Source: Anaerolineaceae bacterium UBA4781
GTDB taxonomy: Bacteria; Chloroflexota; Anaerolineae; Anaerolineales; Anaerolineaceae
Length of the DNA: 13,886 bases
Reading direction: 5' to 3'
NCBI GenBank assembly: GCA_002403105.1
Contig: DHHD01000085.1
Coordinates: 6,084-19,969, forward strand
In this document: positions 1 through 8,440 of the stretch, one piece after another
Numbering within the stretch: position 1 is the first letter of the stretch
Layout of the letters: each line of letters opens with the position of its first letter
Translations under genes and position numbers: made by a program
The notes under the pieces: model-generated
What the model saw: the letters and a program-made list of their open reading frames with translations, nothing else
What the model was told of the DNA's origin: nothing
Databases searched by the model: none

Positions 1-138
1 GATATTGCGCATTATCAATGCTGCGAACCAGGCGCCTTCAATCCGAATGGGAATGCCTACATGACCTGGTTCTATGCCAGCCGGGCTGGAAAATGGTACT
101 ACGTGGAAGTTGGTACCTATCCGGAATGGAAAGATTAA
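1..138 (+). CDS. C-terminal end of an unrecognised protein (5' partial)
   Basis: Frame 1 is open from the window edge to a TAA at 136-138, giving 45 residues. The tail contains a Cys-Cys pair (residues 7-8 of the visible part) and is rich in aromatic residues (YMTWFYASRAGKWYYVEVG), ending in PEWKD. This looks like the end of a folded, perhaps beta-rich domain, but I do not recognise the family. It lies 65 bases upstream of cinA on the same strand, so the two could be co-transcribed. No hairpin terminator is visible between them. Confidence 0.6.
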   Translation, partial: DIAHYQCCEPGAFNPNGNAYMTWFYASRAGKWYYVEVGTYPEWKD

Positions 139-203
139 GATATTCCTCATATCCCACGCTGAAAAGTTCTGCTAAAATTGGTGAAATTTTAAGGAAGTGA
201 TTT

Positions 204-1334
204 ATGGCTACAGCTGAGATCATTACGATCGGAACAGAATTGTTATTAGGTGCGATCACAGATACCAATGCCCAATACCTTGCAGCAATTTTGAATAAAG
301 AAGGTTTTGACGTGTATCGTGTTACCACCGTCGGGGATAATTGCGCACGGATTGCTCAGGTGATGAAGGAAGCAATGCAGCGTAGCGCTCTTGTGATCAC
401 AACCGGTGGATTGGGTCCAACCATTGATGATCCCACGCGAGAAGCCGCTGCAGCCGCCTTTAATGTACCGCTTGTTTTTCAAAAAGAACTCTGGACGCAA
501 ATTGAAGATCGTTTTCGGGAACTTGGCCGAAAGCCCACGGAAAATAATGAACGACAGGCTTACTTACCAGAAAATGCCATAGGAGTGAGGAATTTGGTGG
601 GAACTGCACCAGCCTTCTATATCCAGCAGGATGCATCCTTTTTATGTTGTTTACCCGGTGTACCTTCTGAGATGCATTTCTTGATGGAGAATGAGATCAT
701 TCCATTTATCCATCGTTCCTTTAAAACCCAAGCAATATTGGTTACCACCGTTGTGCATACCATAGGTATTGGAGAATCACAGATTGATCAATTGATCGGG
801 CACCTTGAAAAATTGGAAAATCCAACCGTCGGATTGGCAGCCCATGCTGGAAGTGTGGATATTCGAATCACTGCCAAAGCCAGAGATCGACAGACTGCAA
901 AAGAGTTAATAAGCCCAATTCTTGAGGAGATTAATAATCTTGTTGGTCAATTTGTATATGGCTATGATGATACAACTCTTGTTAATGCAGTTTGTGATGA
1001 GCTGGTTCGAAAAGGTTATAGCCAGATATCTTTCAATCAACAAAATCTGTCATTCTTATCAAAGCTCTTCGCTGATGTAATGATAAAAATTCATACCAGT
1101 TATGCAGAAAATAAACTGAAAAATCGGTACAATATGGAAGGAACAAAATTTCTGACAATAAACGCAGCCGCGAAAGATGTTAAGAAAACCAGGGAATTGA
1201 CGCTCACCATCGATGATGAAAAATTAAAAGCAACAGAGAGTCATAAATTTCTAAACAGCCTTGATGATTTTGAAGAATGGGTCATCACGAGAACCATGGG
1301 ATTTATTTTCAAATACATAAACCAAAAAGGATAG
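204..1334 (+). CDS. cinA: CinA-like protein: molybdopterin-binding-type N-terminal domain with a degenerate PncC-like C-terminal domain
   Basis: The 376-residue product starts with a standard CinA/MoCF-biosynthesis domain (about residues 4-170). It has IGTELLLG near the start, TTGGLGPTIDDPT at 66-78 and PGVPSEM at 151-157. In CinA this domain is linked to ADP-ribose/NMN-type pyrophosphatase activity. A linker domain follows (about 175-252). The region where a nicotinamide-nucleotide amidase (PncC) domain normally sits (about 255-376) starts with the expected helix, but reads ISFNQQNLSFLSKLF where AESCTGG is expected. It also lacks the Gly-rich ITGIAGP motif and is shorter than usual, so amidase activity is probably lost. 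The ATG has a good ribosome site (AAGGAAGTG). The gene ends 6 bases before the amidohydrolase ATG. N-terminal assignment is firm; the function of the C-terminal part is unknown. Confidence 0.88.
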   Translation: MATAEIITIGTELLLGAITDTNAQYLAAILNKEGFDVYRVTTVGDNCARIAQVMKEAMQRSALVITTGGLGPTIDDPTREAAAAAFNVPLVFQKELWTQIEDRFRELGRKPTENNERQAYLPENAIGVRNLVGTAPAFYIQQDASFLCCLPGVPSEMHFLMENEIIPFIHRSFKTQAILVTTVVHTIGIGESQIDQLIGHLEKLENPTVGLAAHAGSVDIRITAKARDRQTAKELISPILEEINNLVGQFVYGYDDTTLVNAVCDELVRKGYSQISFNQQNLSFLSKLFADVMIKIHTSYAENKLKNRYNMEGTKFLTINAAAKDVKKTRELTLTIDDEKLKATESHKFLNSLDDFEEWVITRTMGFIFKYINQKG

Positions 1335-1340
1335 GTGAAA

Positions 1341-3320
1341 ATGGGAAAAGTCCTGATTTTAAAGAACGCCATCGTTTTAACAATGGATACGAACCTCACC
1401 AAATATGATCGGGGAGCCGTTGCCATTGATGGATCAATGATCAAAGCGGTAGGAAACCAGGATGATCTTCTAAAACAGTATCCCGATGCAGAAACGATCG
1501 ACTGTAAGGGTAAGGTCTTGATGCCCGGATTCGTAAACACGCATGCCCATATTGCCATGAATCTGATCCGGGGATTTTCAGATGACCTACGGTTGGATGT
1601 TTGGTTGAACGGATATATCATGCCGGTCGAGCGCGAATTTGTTACACCTGATTTTGTACGCTTGGGAACACAGCTCGGCTGTGCCGAATTGATCAAAACT
1701 GGTGTCACCTGTTTCCTGGATATGTATTATTTTGAAGATGTGGTTGCAGAAGCTACCGCTGCCATTGGCTTGCGTGGGGTGCTTGCACAAACTGTCATGA
1801 AATATCCAACTCCTGATGCACATTCCTATGAAGAATCACTGGAATATTGCCGGCGCTTCATCCAAAATTGGAAAGGGCATACATTGATCACACCGGCGGT
1901 CGCACCACATGCCCCTTACACCACCGGTGAAGAGATCCTTAAAGCTACTAAAGATCTAGCGCTCGAATTTGATATTCCTTTGCACATCCATATCGCTGAA
2001 ACTGCACAGGAAGTAGAAAATATGCGCAAAGAGAAAGGCATGCCGGTTGTACCTTTCGTAAAAAAACAGGGTGTCTTTGAAGCCAAGACAATTGCCGCCC
2101 ATTGTGTCCATATTGATGAAGGGGAAATGCGAACGATGGAGCATTCCCACGTTGGAGTTGCCCATAATCCGTCATCGAATCTCAAATTAGCCTCAGGTAT
2201 CGCTCCCATTACCCGCATGCTCGAGCTTGGTTTGAAAGTGGGCATCGGTACGGATGGAACAGCCTCGAACAATGACCTGGATTTCTTCGAAGAAATGCGC
2301 CTGGCATCCTTCTTAGCGAAAGGATCCAGCGGGGATCCAACAGTGGTACCTGCCCAGCAAACATTAGAGATGGCTACTCGCATCGGAGCAGAAGCCATTC
2401 ATATGGCTGATCAGATTGGAAGTTTGGAACCTGGGAAAAAAGCTGATTTGATCTTGATTGACATAGTGACTTTACATAACAGTCCTAGCTTTAAACACAG
2501 CGAATATGGTGTCTATGCGCAATTGGTATATGCCGGGAAATCATCGGATGTTGCGGATGTGATGGTCAATGGAAAATGGTTGATGCGCGATCATAAACTT
2601 TTAGCAATCGATGAAAAAGATCTGATCGCACAAAGCCAGGTATATGCAGAAAAAATGGATGCCTTCATCATATCCAGAGAAAAATCCGTTCTCTCCAAGC
2701 TGATCGCCATCGGTGGCGCCAGCCAGGAAGAGAGTTTTGAGGTGCAAGCCAAGGTTGCTATTCCCGACCGTTTCAAGGTGATTGAAAAACTTGAAAGTTC
2801 TCAGATCACTATTCAACGTAAACGCCATTATCGCGAATATGACACTTATTTTAAATTCGAGAACAGCGATGAAGGTATGGTGCGCTTCAGGGAAGATCAT
2901 TTTGTCGAAGCGGATGGAAAGGTTTCTCATGTACGCTCCCGCTTGACATTGATCGGTCCTTCTAGGGAACATCACTACCCGCAAGATGTGCTGCTTTCTC
3001 GCAGCCGTTATCTTGCCCCAGCCACACAAAGTCTGCGTTTCTATCAGGAATACTTTAAACCTGATTCAGAGGTCGAAATTGAAAAGGATCGCTTGCGTTT
3101 CTTGATCGAATTTGAAGGAGAGGAATTCTTTATCAACCTCGACCAGCTCAACAAACCCGATATGGGGAGTTTCCTTGAAATTAAATCCACGACCTGGAGC
3201 ATGCATGACGCAGAAGAAAAATCTAAAAAGATCGTGAAGTTAATTGAATTCCTTGGAATCTCCGGAGAAGAAAAGATCAGCAAGGATTATTTGGAGATGG
3301 TAGAGGAATATTTAAAATAA
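1341..3320 (+). CDS. MtaD-like amidohydrolase (SAH/MTA deaminase type) fused to a C-terminal CYTH domain
   Basis: The 659-residue protein has two parts. Residues 1 to about 435 are an amidohydrolase of the S-adenosylhomocysteine/methylthioadenosine deaminase and chlorohydrolase group. Metal-site motifs are THAH (67-70), HIHIAE (215-220), AHC.H (253-257), VAHNPSSNLKLASG (272-285) and GTDGTASNN (303-311), with GKKADLILID near the domain end. The expected reaction is deamination of adenosyl thioether nucleosides. Residues about 465-659 resemble a CYTH/CyaB domain: EVQAK (467-471) in place of ExExK, YDTYF (500-504), RFRE (515-518), SRLTLIGP (533-540) and FLEIKS (611-616), then a terminal helix pair. 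Members of this superfamily bind triphosphates or polyphosphate. The family length is usually near 430, so the extra 200 residues are a real fusion in one uninterrupted frame. GTG 1335 is an alternative start; ATG 1341 follows AGGTGA and gives the usual N-terminus. glgA begins 2 bases after the stop. Confidence 0.85.
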   Translation: MGKVLILKNAIVLTMDTNLTKYDRGAVAIDGSMIKAVGNQDDLLKQYPDAETIDCKGKVLMPGFVNTHAHIAMNLIRGFSDDLRLDVWLNGYIMPVEREFVTPDFVRLGTQLGCAELIKTGVTCFLDMYYFEDVVAEATAAIGLRGVLAQTVMKYPTPDAHSYEESLEYCRRFIQNWKGHTLITPAVAPHAPYTTGEEILKATKDLALEFDIPLHIHIAETAQEVENMRKEKGMPVVPFVKKQGVFEAKTIAAHCVHIDEGEMRTMEHSHVGVAHNPSSNLKLASGIAPITRMLELGLKVGIGTDGTASNNDLDFFEEMRLASFLAKGSSGDPTVVPAQQTLEMATRIGAEAIHMADQIGSLEPGKKADLILIDIVTLHNSPSFKHSEYGVYAQLVYAGKSSDVADVMVNGKWLMRDHKLLAIDEKDLIAQSQVYAEKMDAFIISREKSVLSKLIAIGGASQEESFEVQAKVAIPDRFKVIEKLESSQITIQRKRHYREYDTYFKFENSDEGMVRFREDHFVEADGKVSHVRSRLTLIGPSREHHYPQDVLLSRSRYLAPATQSLRFYQEYFKPDSEVEIEKDRLRFLIEFEGEEFFINLDQLNKPDMGSFLEIKSTTWSMHDAEEKSKKIVKLIEFLGISGEEKISKDYLEMVEEYLK

Positions 3321-3322
3321 CC

Positions 3323-4786
3323 ATGCATTCTGACTCGCAAGAAAGCATAAAGATCCTCTTTATGGCTGCCGAAGCAGCGCCGCTCATCAAAATTGGTGGA
3401 TTGGGAGATTACGTTGGCTCTTTGCCCAAAGCACTGCTCGATGCGGCACAAAATCACAATGCGGATGTCTCACTCGATATCCGCATTGCTGTTCCATACA
3501 CAAAGATGATGGATACTCGTTTCTTGGAAACGACCAATTTGCTTTCATTTTCAAGCGTTCATGGAAATAAAACAAATACTTTTCAGGTGTATACCACCAT
3601 ATTCGATGCGATCACCTACTATATTCTGGAAAACAAAGATCTCGAGGAACAGCAAGATGTAGTGTACACTGCTGATCCGGCAGAGGATGGCGAGAAGTTC
3701 ACCGCTTTCTCTCTTGCCTGTTTTGACCTGATGAAGCAGATTGGTTGGAAAGCCGATATTATCCATGCCAATGACTGGCAAACCGGGGTCATTTGCAGTG
3801 CACTGAAAAATACCAAACAGGCTTCTCAATTTAAAACAAAAAGTGTTTTTGTGATCCATAACCTGCCCTACATGGGGGCAGGCGCTGAGCCTTTCATTCA
3901 AAAGTATAAAATTTCCGGTGCGCGTGGGAAGGCTCTTCCAGAGTGGGGGAAAAAACTCCCTCTGGTGATTGGAATTGACTATGCCGACCAGGTCATCACC
4001 GTGTCACCCACATACGCCAAAGAAATCTTGACGCCGCAATTTGGGAATGATCTGCAAGATTACCTCTCTACCCAGAAGAAAAAGATCATCGGTATTTTAA
4101 ACGGGATCGATGATCAATTTTGGAATCCGGAAACAGACTGCTTTATTCAAAAGCAATTCAATTCCGAAAATAGAGAAGCACGCAAGGAAAATAAGGTTTT
4201 TATCCAGCAGTCTCTCGGTCTTCAAATCAAACCCGATCTGCCTCTGCTTGTTATGGTGAGCCGCCTGGACCGCCAAAAAGGGATTCGGCTGTTATGCGAT
4301 ACTTTGCGACATTTCAAAAACGAAAAATGGCAGGCAGTCATCCTGGGAACCGGCAGTCGCGATCAGGAAGAGCTTGTTTACGCCTTGGAAAAAACATTTC
4401 CTGATACTGTCCGATTCTTGAATCGATTTGATTCCCCTTTTTCCCATCAGTTGCCGGCAGGAGGTGACATCTTTTTAATGCCCTCTTTATATGAACCATG
4501 TGGAATCTCGCAAATGATTGCCATGCGTTATGGCTGCATCCCCATTGCACATGCTGTCGGCGGATTGGTGGATTCTATTGATGAGAACGAAGAAAGCCGC
4601 ACCGGTTTCTTGTTCCATCAACCCGAGCGGGATGCTTTTCTGAGTGCACTGGAACAAGCTTTTCAAGAATATCAGAAACCCATGGAATGGGGTAAGATTC
4701 AGCGAAGAGCCATGCAGCAAGACTTTTCATGGAAAAAATCGGCAGAGGAGTATCTCAAGGTCTATCGGCAATTATTAAGGATGTGA
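3323..4786 (+). CDS. glgA: Glycogen synthase (ADP-glucose-type, GT5)
   Basis: The 487-residue length is normal for bacterial glycogen synthase, which transfers glucose from ADP-glucose to the non-reducing end of alpha-1,4-glucan in the cytoplasm. Family motifs run in order: KIGGLGDYVGSLPKAL (23-38, the ADP-glucose-binding KxGGL loop), HANDWQT (148-154), VSRLDRQKG (312-320), and EPCGISQMIAMRYG (391-404) with GGLVDSI (413-419). The start ATG lies 2 bases after the preceding stop and has no close Shine-Dalgarno sequence (a GAGG is 16 bases away), so translation is probably coupled to the upstream gene. The N-terminus carries about 8 residues ahead of the usual IKILF start. glgC begins 3 bases downstream, matching the shared pathway. 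Confidence 0.95.
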   Translation: MHSDSQESIKILFMAAEAAPLIKIGGLGDYVGSLPKALLDAAQNHNADVSLDIRIAVPYTKMMDTRFLETTNLLSFSSVHGNKTNTFQVYTTIFDAITYYILENKDLEEQQDVVYTADPAEDGEKFTAFSLACFDLMKQIGWKADIIHANDWQTGVICSALKNTKQASQFKTKSVFVIHNLPYMGAGAEPFIQKYKISGARGKALPEWGKKLPLVIGIDYADQVITVSPTYAKEILTPQFGNDLQDYLSTQKKKIIGILNGIDDQFWNPETDCFIQKQFNSENREARKENKVFIQQSLGLQIKPDLPLLVMVSRLDRQKGIRLLCDTLRHFKNEKWQAVILGTGSRDQEELVYALEKTFPDTVRFLNRFDSPFSHQLPAGGDIFLMPSLYEPCGISQMIAMRYGCIPIAHAVGGLVDSIDENEESRTGFLFHQPERDAFLSALEQAFQEYQKPMEWGKIQRRAMQQDFSWKKSAEEYLKVYRQLLRM

Positions 4787-4789
4787 AGT

Positions 4790-6046
4790 ATGTTTACACG
4801 TGCGGTAATTTTAGCGGGGGGAGAAGGAACGAGGTTGGGAGTATTAACCGCAAAACGGGCAAAACCAGCGGTTCCCTTTGCGGGGAAATATCGCATCATC
4901 GATTTTCCCTTATCAAATTGCGTCAATTCAAAGATTTTCGACGTCATCATCATTACTCAATACCTCCCGCAGTCCCTGATCCATCATATTGGTTCAGGTG
5001 GTCCCTGGGACTTAAATCGAGAATTTACGGGTGGTGTAAAGATCTTCACTCCATTTAAAGCCAAAGGAATTAATTGGTTTTCAGGTACCGCGGATGCTGT
5101 TCTGCAAAATATGAATTTCATTCTGAGCAGCGATCCCGATTATATTCTCATCCTTTCCGGGGATCATGTATATTCCATGGATTTTGAAGAATTGATCGAC
5201 TTCCATCAACAATCCAGAGCGGATGTTACCATCTGTGTTCATAACGTCCCTAAAGTACAGGCCGGTCGTTTTGGAGTCGTTGATATCGACAAACAAAAAC
5301 GAGTAATCAAATTCACCGAAAAACCAGAAAATCCGGTAACGAATCTGGTCAATATGGGCATTTACTTATTCAATACCAAAACATTAAAGAAATTTCTTTA
5401 TGAGGATAGCCAGGATCCGAAATCACAGCACGATTTTGGGAAGAACGTGTTGCCCGCCATTGTTAAAGCAAAAGCGAGGATCTTCGCTTTTGCCTATCAG
5501 GATTACTGGGTGGATGTGGGCACTGCCCAATCCTACTGGAAAGCTCACATGGACTTACTGACGGATCCACCTATGTATGATATCCACAAAAGGAATTGGA
5601 TTATTCATACTCGCTCTGAGGAGCGACCACCTGCCTACATCCATCCTCATGCACAGATCAGCAATTCCTTGATCTGCGATGGTTGTATTATCGAGCCTGA
5701 TGTTTCCATAAATAACAGTGTTATTTCCCCCGGGGTAGTTATTAAAAAGGGATCAACCATTGAAGAATCCATCATCCTTACCGACTCCGTGATCGCAAAT
5801 GATTCAGCGATCCGAAAAGCGATCATCGATAAACACGTTTTTATTAGTTCCAATTCTATGATCGGGTATACAAAAAGCAAGAAGATCCGTGTTTCCATGA
5901 TCGGGAAAAATGCCATCTTGCCGGAAGGGATTATCCTTGAAGATGGTGGAATGATTGGATGCGATGTGGCGCCCCGCGATTTCAGTAATAAAACGATTCA
6001 TTTTGGAGAATTCATTTTACCGAAAGGAAGCGATCATGAAATTTAA
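4790..6046 (+). CDS. glgC: Glucose-1-phosphate adenylyltransferase (ADP-glucose pyrophosphorylase)
   Basis: The 418-residue protein makes ADP-glucose from glucose-1-phosphate and ATP, the committed step of glycogen synthesis. Visible motifs are GGEGTRLG (10-17), AKPAVPFAGKYRIIDFPLSN (24-43), GTADAVLQN (99-107), LSGDHVYSMDF (122-132, with the metal-binding Asp125), FTEKP (175-179, sugar phosphate site), HDFGKNVLP (214-222) and YWVDVGT (239-245). Residues about 285-400 are hexapeptide-like repeats of a left-handed beta-helix, the usual C-terminal domain for allostery and oligomerisation. The substitution in GGEGTRLG (Glu where Arg is more common) is conservative in context. The gene sits 3 bases after glgA, and its last 11 bases overlap the start of malQ, so it is translationally linked to both. 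Confidence 0.95.
   Translation: MFTRAVILAGGEGTRLGVLTAKRAKPAVPFAGKYRIIDFPLSNCVNSKIFDVIIITQYLPQSLIHHIGSGGPWDLNREFTGGVKIFTPFKAKGINWFSGTADAVLQNMNFILSSDPDYILILSGDHVYSMDFEELIDFHQQSRADVTICVHNVPKVQAGRFGVVDIDKQKRVIKFTEKPENPVTNLVNMGIYLFNTKTLKKFLYEDSQDPKSQHDFGKNVLPAIVKAKARIFAFAYQDYWVDVGTAQSYWKAHMDLLTDPPMYDIHKRNWIIHTRSEERPPAYIHPHAQISNSLICDGCIIEPDVSINNSVISPGVVIKKGSTIEESIILTDSVIANDSAIRKAIIDKHVFISSNSMIGYTKSKKIRVSMIGKNAILPEGIILEDGGMIGCDVAPRDFSNKTIHFGEFILPKGSDHEI
6024..6030 (+). promoter_or_regulatory. Ribosome binding site that fixes the malQ start
   Basis: AAGGAAG lies 5 bases before the ATG at 6036, inside the 3' end of glgC. It supports starting malQ at 6036 rather than at the in-frame ATG at 5955, which would add 27 residues unlike any GH77 N-terminus. 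Confidence 0.7.
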
Positions 6047-7526
6047 TCGTTCTTCTGGAATTTTATTACACGTCAGCAGTTTGCCCGGAGTTGATGGAAT
6101 TGGTGACCTTGGGAAACCCGCTTTTGATTTTGTTGATTTTCTGGTCAGTACCAAAACAAGGTTTTGGCAGGTTCTTCCATTGAATCCCACCGGTTATGGA
6201 AACTCACCTTATCAAGGGCTCTCCGCAACCGCCGGCAATCCTTTATTTATTGCACTGGATGACCTGATCTCAATGGGTCTATTAGCTAAAAAAGATCTTG
6301 TTCACCGCCCGAACTTTTCTCGCGGGAAAATAGATTTTGGCAGCGTGATCCCCTGGAAAACAGGAAGATTACATCAAGCTTTTCTAAATTTCCAGAAACA
6401 GCAGCCTGCTGAACTGGTAAGCCAATTCAAGAGTTTTTGCCGAAAGAACAAAAGCTGGCTTGATGATTTTGCACTCTTCATGACCATTAAAGAACAACAG
6501 GATTTACAAGCCTGGGATACCTGGCCGCAAGAACTTCGTTTTCGTGATCCTGCCGGATTGAAAAAATTCCAAAAGGAACACAGCGCACAAGTTGAAGAAC
6601 AAAAGTTCCTGCAATTTCTTTTCTTTACCCAATGGTTAAGGGTAAAAATATACGCCAATGAACGAGGAGTACAGATCATTGGAGATATTCCTATTTTTGT
6701 AGGATACGATTGTGCAGATACCTGGACAAATCCGGGTTTATTCCATTTTGATAAAGATCTCAAACCAACAGCGGTGGCAGGAGTTCCCCCTGACTTCTTT
6801 TCCAAGACCGGTCAGTTGTGGGGAAATCCGTTATATGACTGGAAAAAGCATAAAGCGAATGGATATACCTGGTGGATCGAACGCATTAAACAAACCATGA
6901 ATATGGTTGATATCATCCGCCTGGATCACTTCAGAGGATTCGCCGGATATTATGAAATTCCTGCCGGTTCAAAGACCGCTGAGTTTGGCAAATGGGTGAA
7001 AGGACCCGGAAAAGATCTGTTTGATGCACTGTATGAGCATTTCGGTGATTTGCCATTCATTGCCGAAGACTTGGGTGTGATGACATCGGATGTTATCGAA
7101 TTGCGGGAACGCTATCAGCTACCCGGTATGAAAATTGTTCAATTTGGTTTTAACCCCAACCCTGAAACAGGTTTCATCCCCCATAACTTCGATAATAACG
7201 CTGTTGCGTACACCGGTACCCATGATAACTCAACTGCACTTGGTTGGTTTCACTCAGTTCCTAAAACCGCTCAGGAGAATTTTAGAGCTTATACGGGCAG
7301 AACCAAAGAATCGGTTTCTCATGCCATGATCCGCATTCTTTGGCAATCCGTTGCTCTGTTTGCGATCACCCCTATGCAGGATTTGCTAAATCTGGGTGAT
7401 GAAGCCAGGATGAATTTCCCCGGTACCCTGGGCGGAAATTGGGAATGGAAAATGCATAAAAAGTGGAACTCACCGAAACTGCAAAAGTGGCTGTTGGAGA
7501 TCAACCAGCTTTATAACCGCTCTTGA
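6036..7526 (+). CDS. malQ: 4-alpha-glucanotransferase (amylomaltase, GH77)
   Basis: The 496-residue product matches the usual bacterial amylomaltase length. It moves alpha-1,4-glucan segments between chains and releases glucose. N-terminal family motifs are GILLHVSSLPG (8-18) and SPYQGLSATAGNP (57-69). The catalytic residues can be placed: nucleophile Asp297 in IIRLDHFRGF, acid/base Glu344 in FIAEDLGV, and the transition-state stabiliser Asp397 in YTGTHDNST. VPPDFFSKTGQLWGNPLYDW (250-269) is also typical. The ATG overlaps glgC by 11 bases and has a strong ribosome site. It closes the glycogen operon and ends tail to tail with the transporter gene, overlapping it by 16 bases. No terminator hairpin is visible at this junction. 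Confidence 0.95.
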   Translation: MKFNRSSGILLHVSSLPGVDGIGDLGKPAFDFVDFLVSTKTRFWQVLPLNPTGYGNSPYQGLSATAGNPLFIALDDLISMGLLAKKDLVHRPNFSRGKIDFGSVIPWKTGRLHQAFLNFQKQQPAELVSQFKSFCRKNKSWLDDFALFMTIKEQQDLQAWDTWPQELRFRDPAGLKKFQKEHSAQVEEQKFLQFLFFTQWLRVKIYANERGVQIIGDIPIFVGYDCADTWTNPGLFHFDKDLKPTAVAGVPPDFFSKTGQLWGNPLYDWKKHKANGYTWWIERIKQTMNMVDIIRLDHFRGFAGYYEIPAGSKTAEFGKWVKGPGKDLFDALYEHFGDLPFIAEDLGVMTSDVIELRERYQLPGMKIVQFGFNPNPETGFIPHNFDNNAVAYTGTHDNSTALGWFHSVPKTAQENFRAYTGRTKESVSHAMIRILWQSVALFAITPMQDLLNLGDEARMNFPGTLGGNWEWKMHKKWNSPKLQKWLLEINQLYNRS

Positions 7527-8422
7527 GAAGGAGCTTTTGGTAACAAAAAAGCGAGCAGGATACCGGTAATCACAAATAATCCACCTATCAGGTCATACCT
7601 GCCGGGTTTCTCTTGCAGAAAGATCCAGGCTAATAGGATAGATCCGATCGGTTCGCCTAACAATGCAATGGATGCATAAACCGCATCCATTTTTCTTACC
7701 GCGGCATTGAAAAGTGTATGCCCCATAACCTGTGGAACCAAACCTAACAGAAAGATCCAGGGTAGACCGGCTATCCATGCATTGGAGTAGCTTCTCATAT
7801 CGGGAATTGCAAAAAGCGCTGCCACCAGTGCTGCAATCCCATACACTAAGAAGACATAGCTTTTGAGCGGAATATCATTGCGAATGCTGCGCCCCACCAT
7901 GGTATAAGCAGCCGCCATCCACGCTCCCACCAGAGCCAAAAAATTTCCAAACAGGGTCTTCAAATCCAACGCAGCTAATTGCAGCCGGGTGGAAGGGCCG
8001 ATGAATAAAACGACAATTCCGATCATGGCAATTGTCAATCCAAGCATCACGTTTTTGGCGATCTTTTCTTTGAGAAAAACAGGGGAAAAAAGAGCTACCC
8101 AGATGGGAGTAGTGGTCACCAGAATGACAGAGCTGGCGATACTGGTTAACTCCAATGATTTTATCCAAACCAGAAAATGAATACCCAGAAAAATCCCGGC
8201 GAATAGAATACGAACCTGCTGCTTGTGTTCCAGGGAAAAGAATTCTCGCAAAGCGCTCTTTCCTGTAAAAGGAGCAAGGATCAACGTCGCAAAGATCAAG
8301 CGGCCTGCTGCAACCAGGTTGGAAGGCAAGAAATTTTGAGCGTTGCGAATTAATATGGAAGCAGTCGAGACAGCCAGAATTCCGAGGAACAGCATGATAC
8401 CTGGTTTATTAAGAGTTTTCAT
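7511..8422 (-). CDS. EamA/DMT-family membrane transporter
   Basis: The 303-residue protein is very hydrophobic, with about ten predicted membrane segments in two homologous halves, the layout of drug/metabolite transporter (EamA) proteins. Each half ends in the family's recurring pattern: TTTPIWVALFSPVFLKEKI (103-121) and GEPIGSILLAWIFLQEKP (256-273). AGRLIFATLILAPF (39-52) is the typical early segment of the first half. The substrate cannot be told from sequence; relatives move amino acids, nucleotide-sugars or other metabolites, and many have no known substrate. The ATG at 8420-8422 has only a weak ribosome site (AGAAG). The gene diverges from sod across a 73-base gap, and its stop codon lies inside the end of malQ. 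Confidence 0.9.
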   Translation of the reverse strand: MKTLNKPGIMLFLGILAVSTASILIRNAQNFLPSNLVAAGRLIFATLILAPFTGKSALREFFSLEHKQQVRILFAGIFLGIHFLVWIKSLELTSIASSVILVTTTPIWVALFSPVFLKEKIAKNVMLGLTIAMIGIVVLFIGPSTRLQLAALDLKTLFGNFLALVGAWMAAAYTMVGRSIRNDIPLKSYVFLVYGIAALVAALFAIPDMRSYSNAWIAGLPWIFLLGLVPQVMGHTLFNAAVRKMDAVYASIALLGEPIGSILLAWIFLQEKPGRYDLIGGLFVITGILLAFLLPKAPSQERL

Positions 8423-8440
8423 ATACTTCTACTGCGTAAT

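Noticed and set aside
150..178. Possible promoter before cinA (TAAAAT at 173-178 with TG two bases upstream)
   Set aside because: The extended -10 is plausible, but no -35 is visible and the gap is short, so I could not tell it from chance.
1916..2398. 160-codon minus-strand ORF inside the amidohydrolase gene
   Set aside because: It is antisense to the conserved deaminase core; the composition is that of a shadow frame with no ribosome site or motif.
4729..5058. 109-codon plus-strand ORF overlapping the glgA/glgC junction
   Set aside because: It lies in another frame of two strongly conserved genes, and its translation has no recognisable motif.
5955..6035. Longer malQ start adding 27 residues
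   Set aside because: The extension is an overlapping frame of glgC and unlike GH77 N-termini; a strong ribosome site favours ATG 6036.
7500..7530. Terminator between malQ and the transporter gene
   Set aside because: No hairpin with a T-run is present; the two coding ends simply overlap tail to tail.
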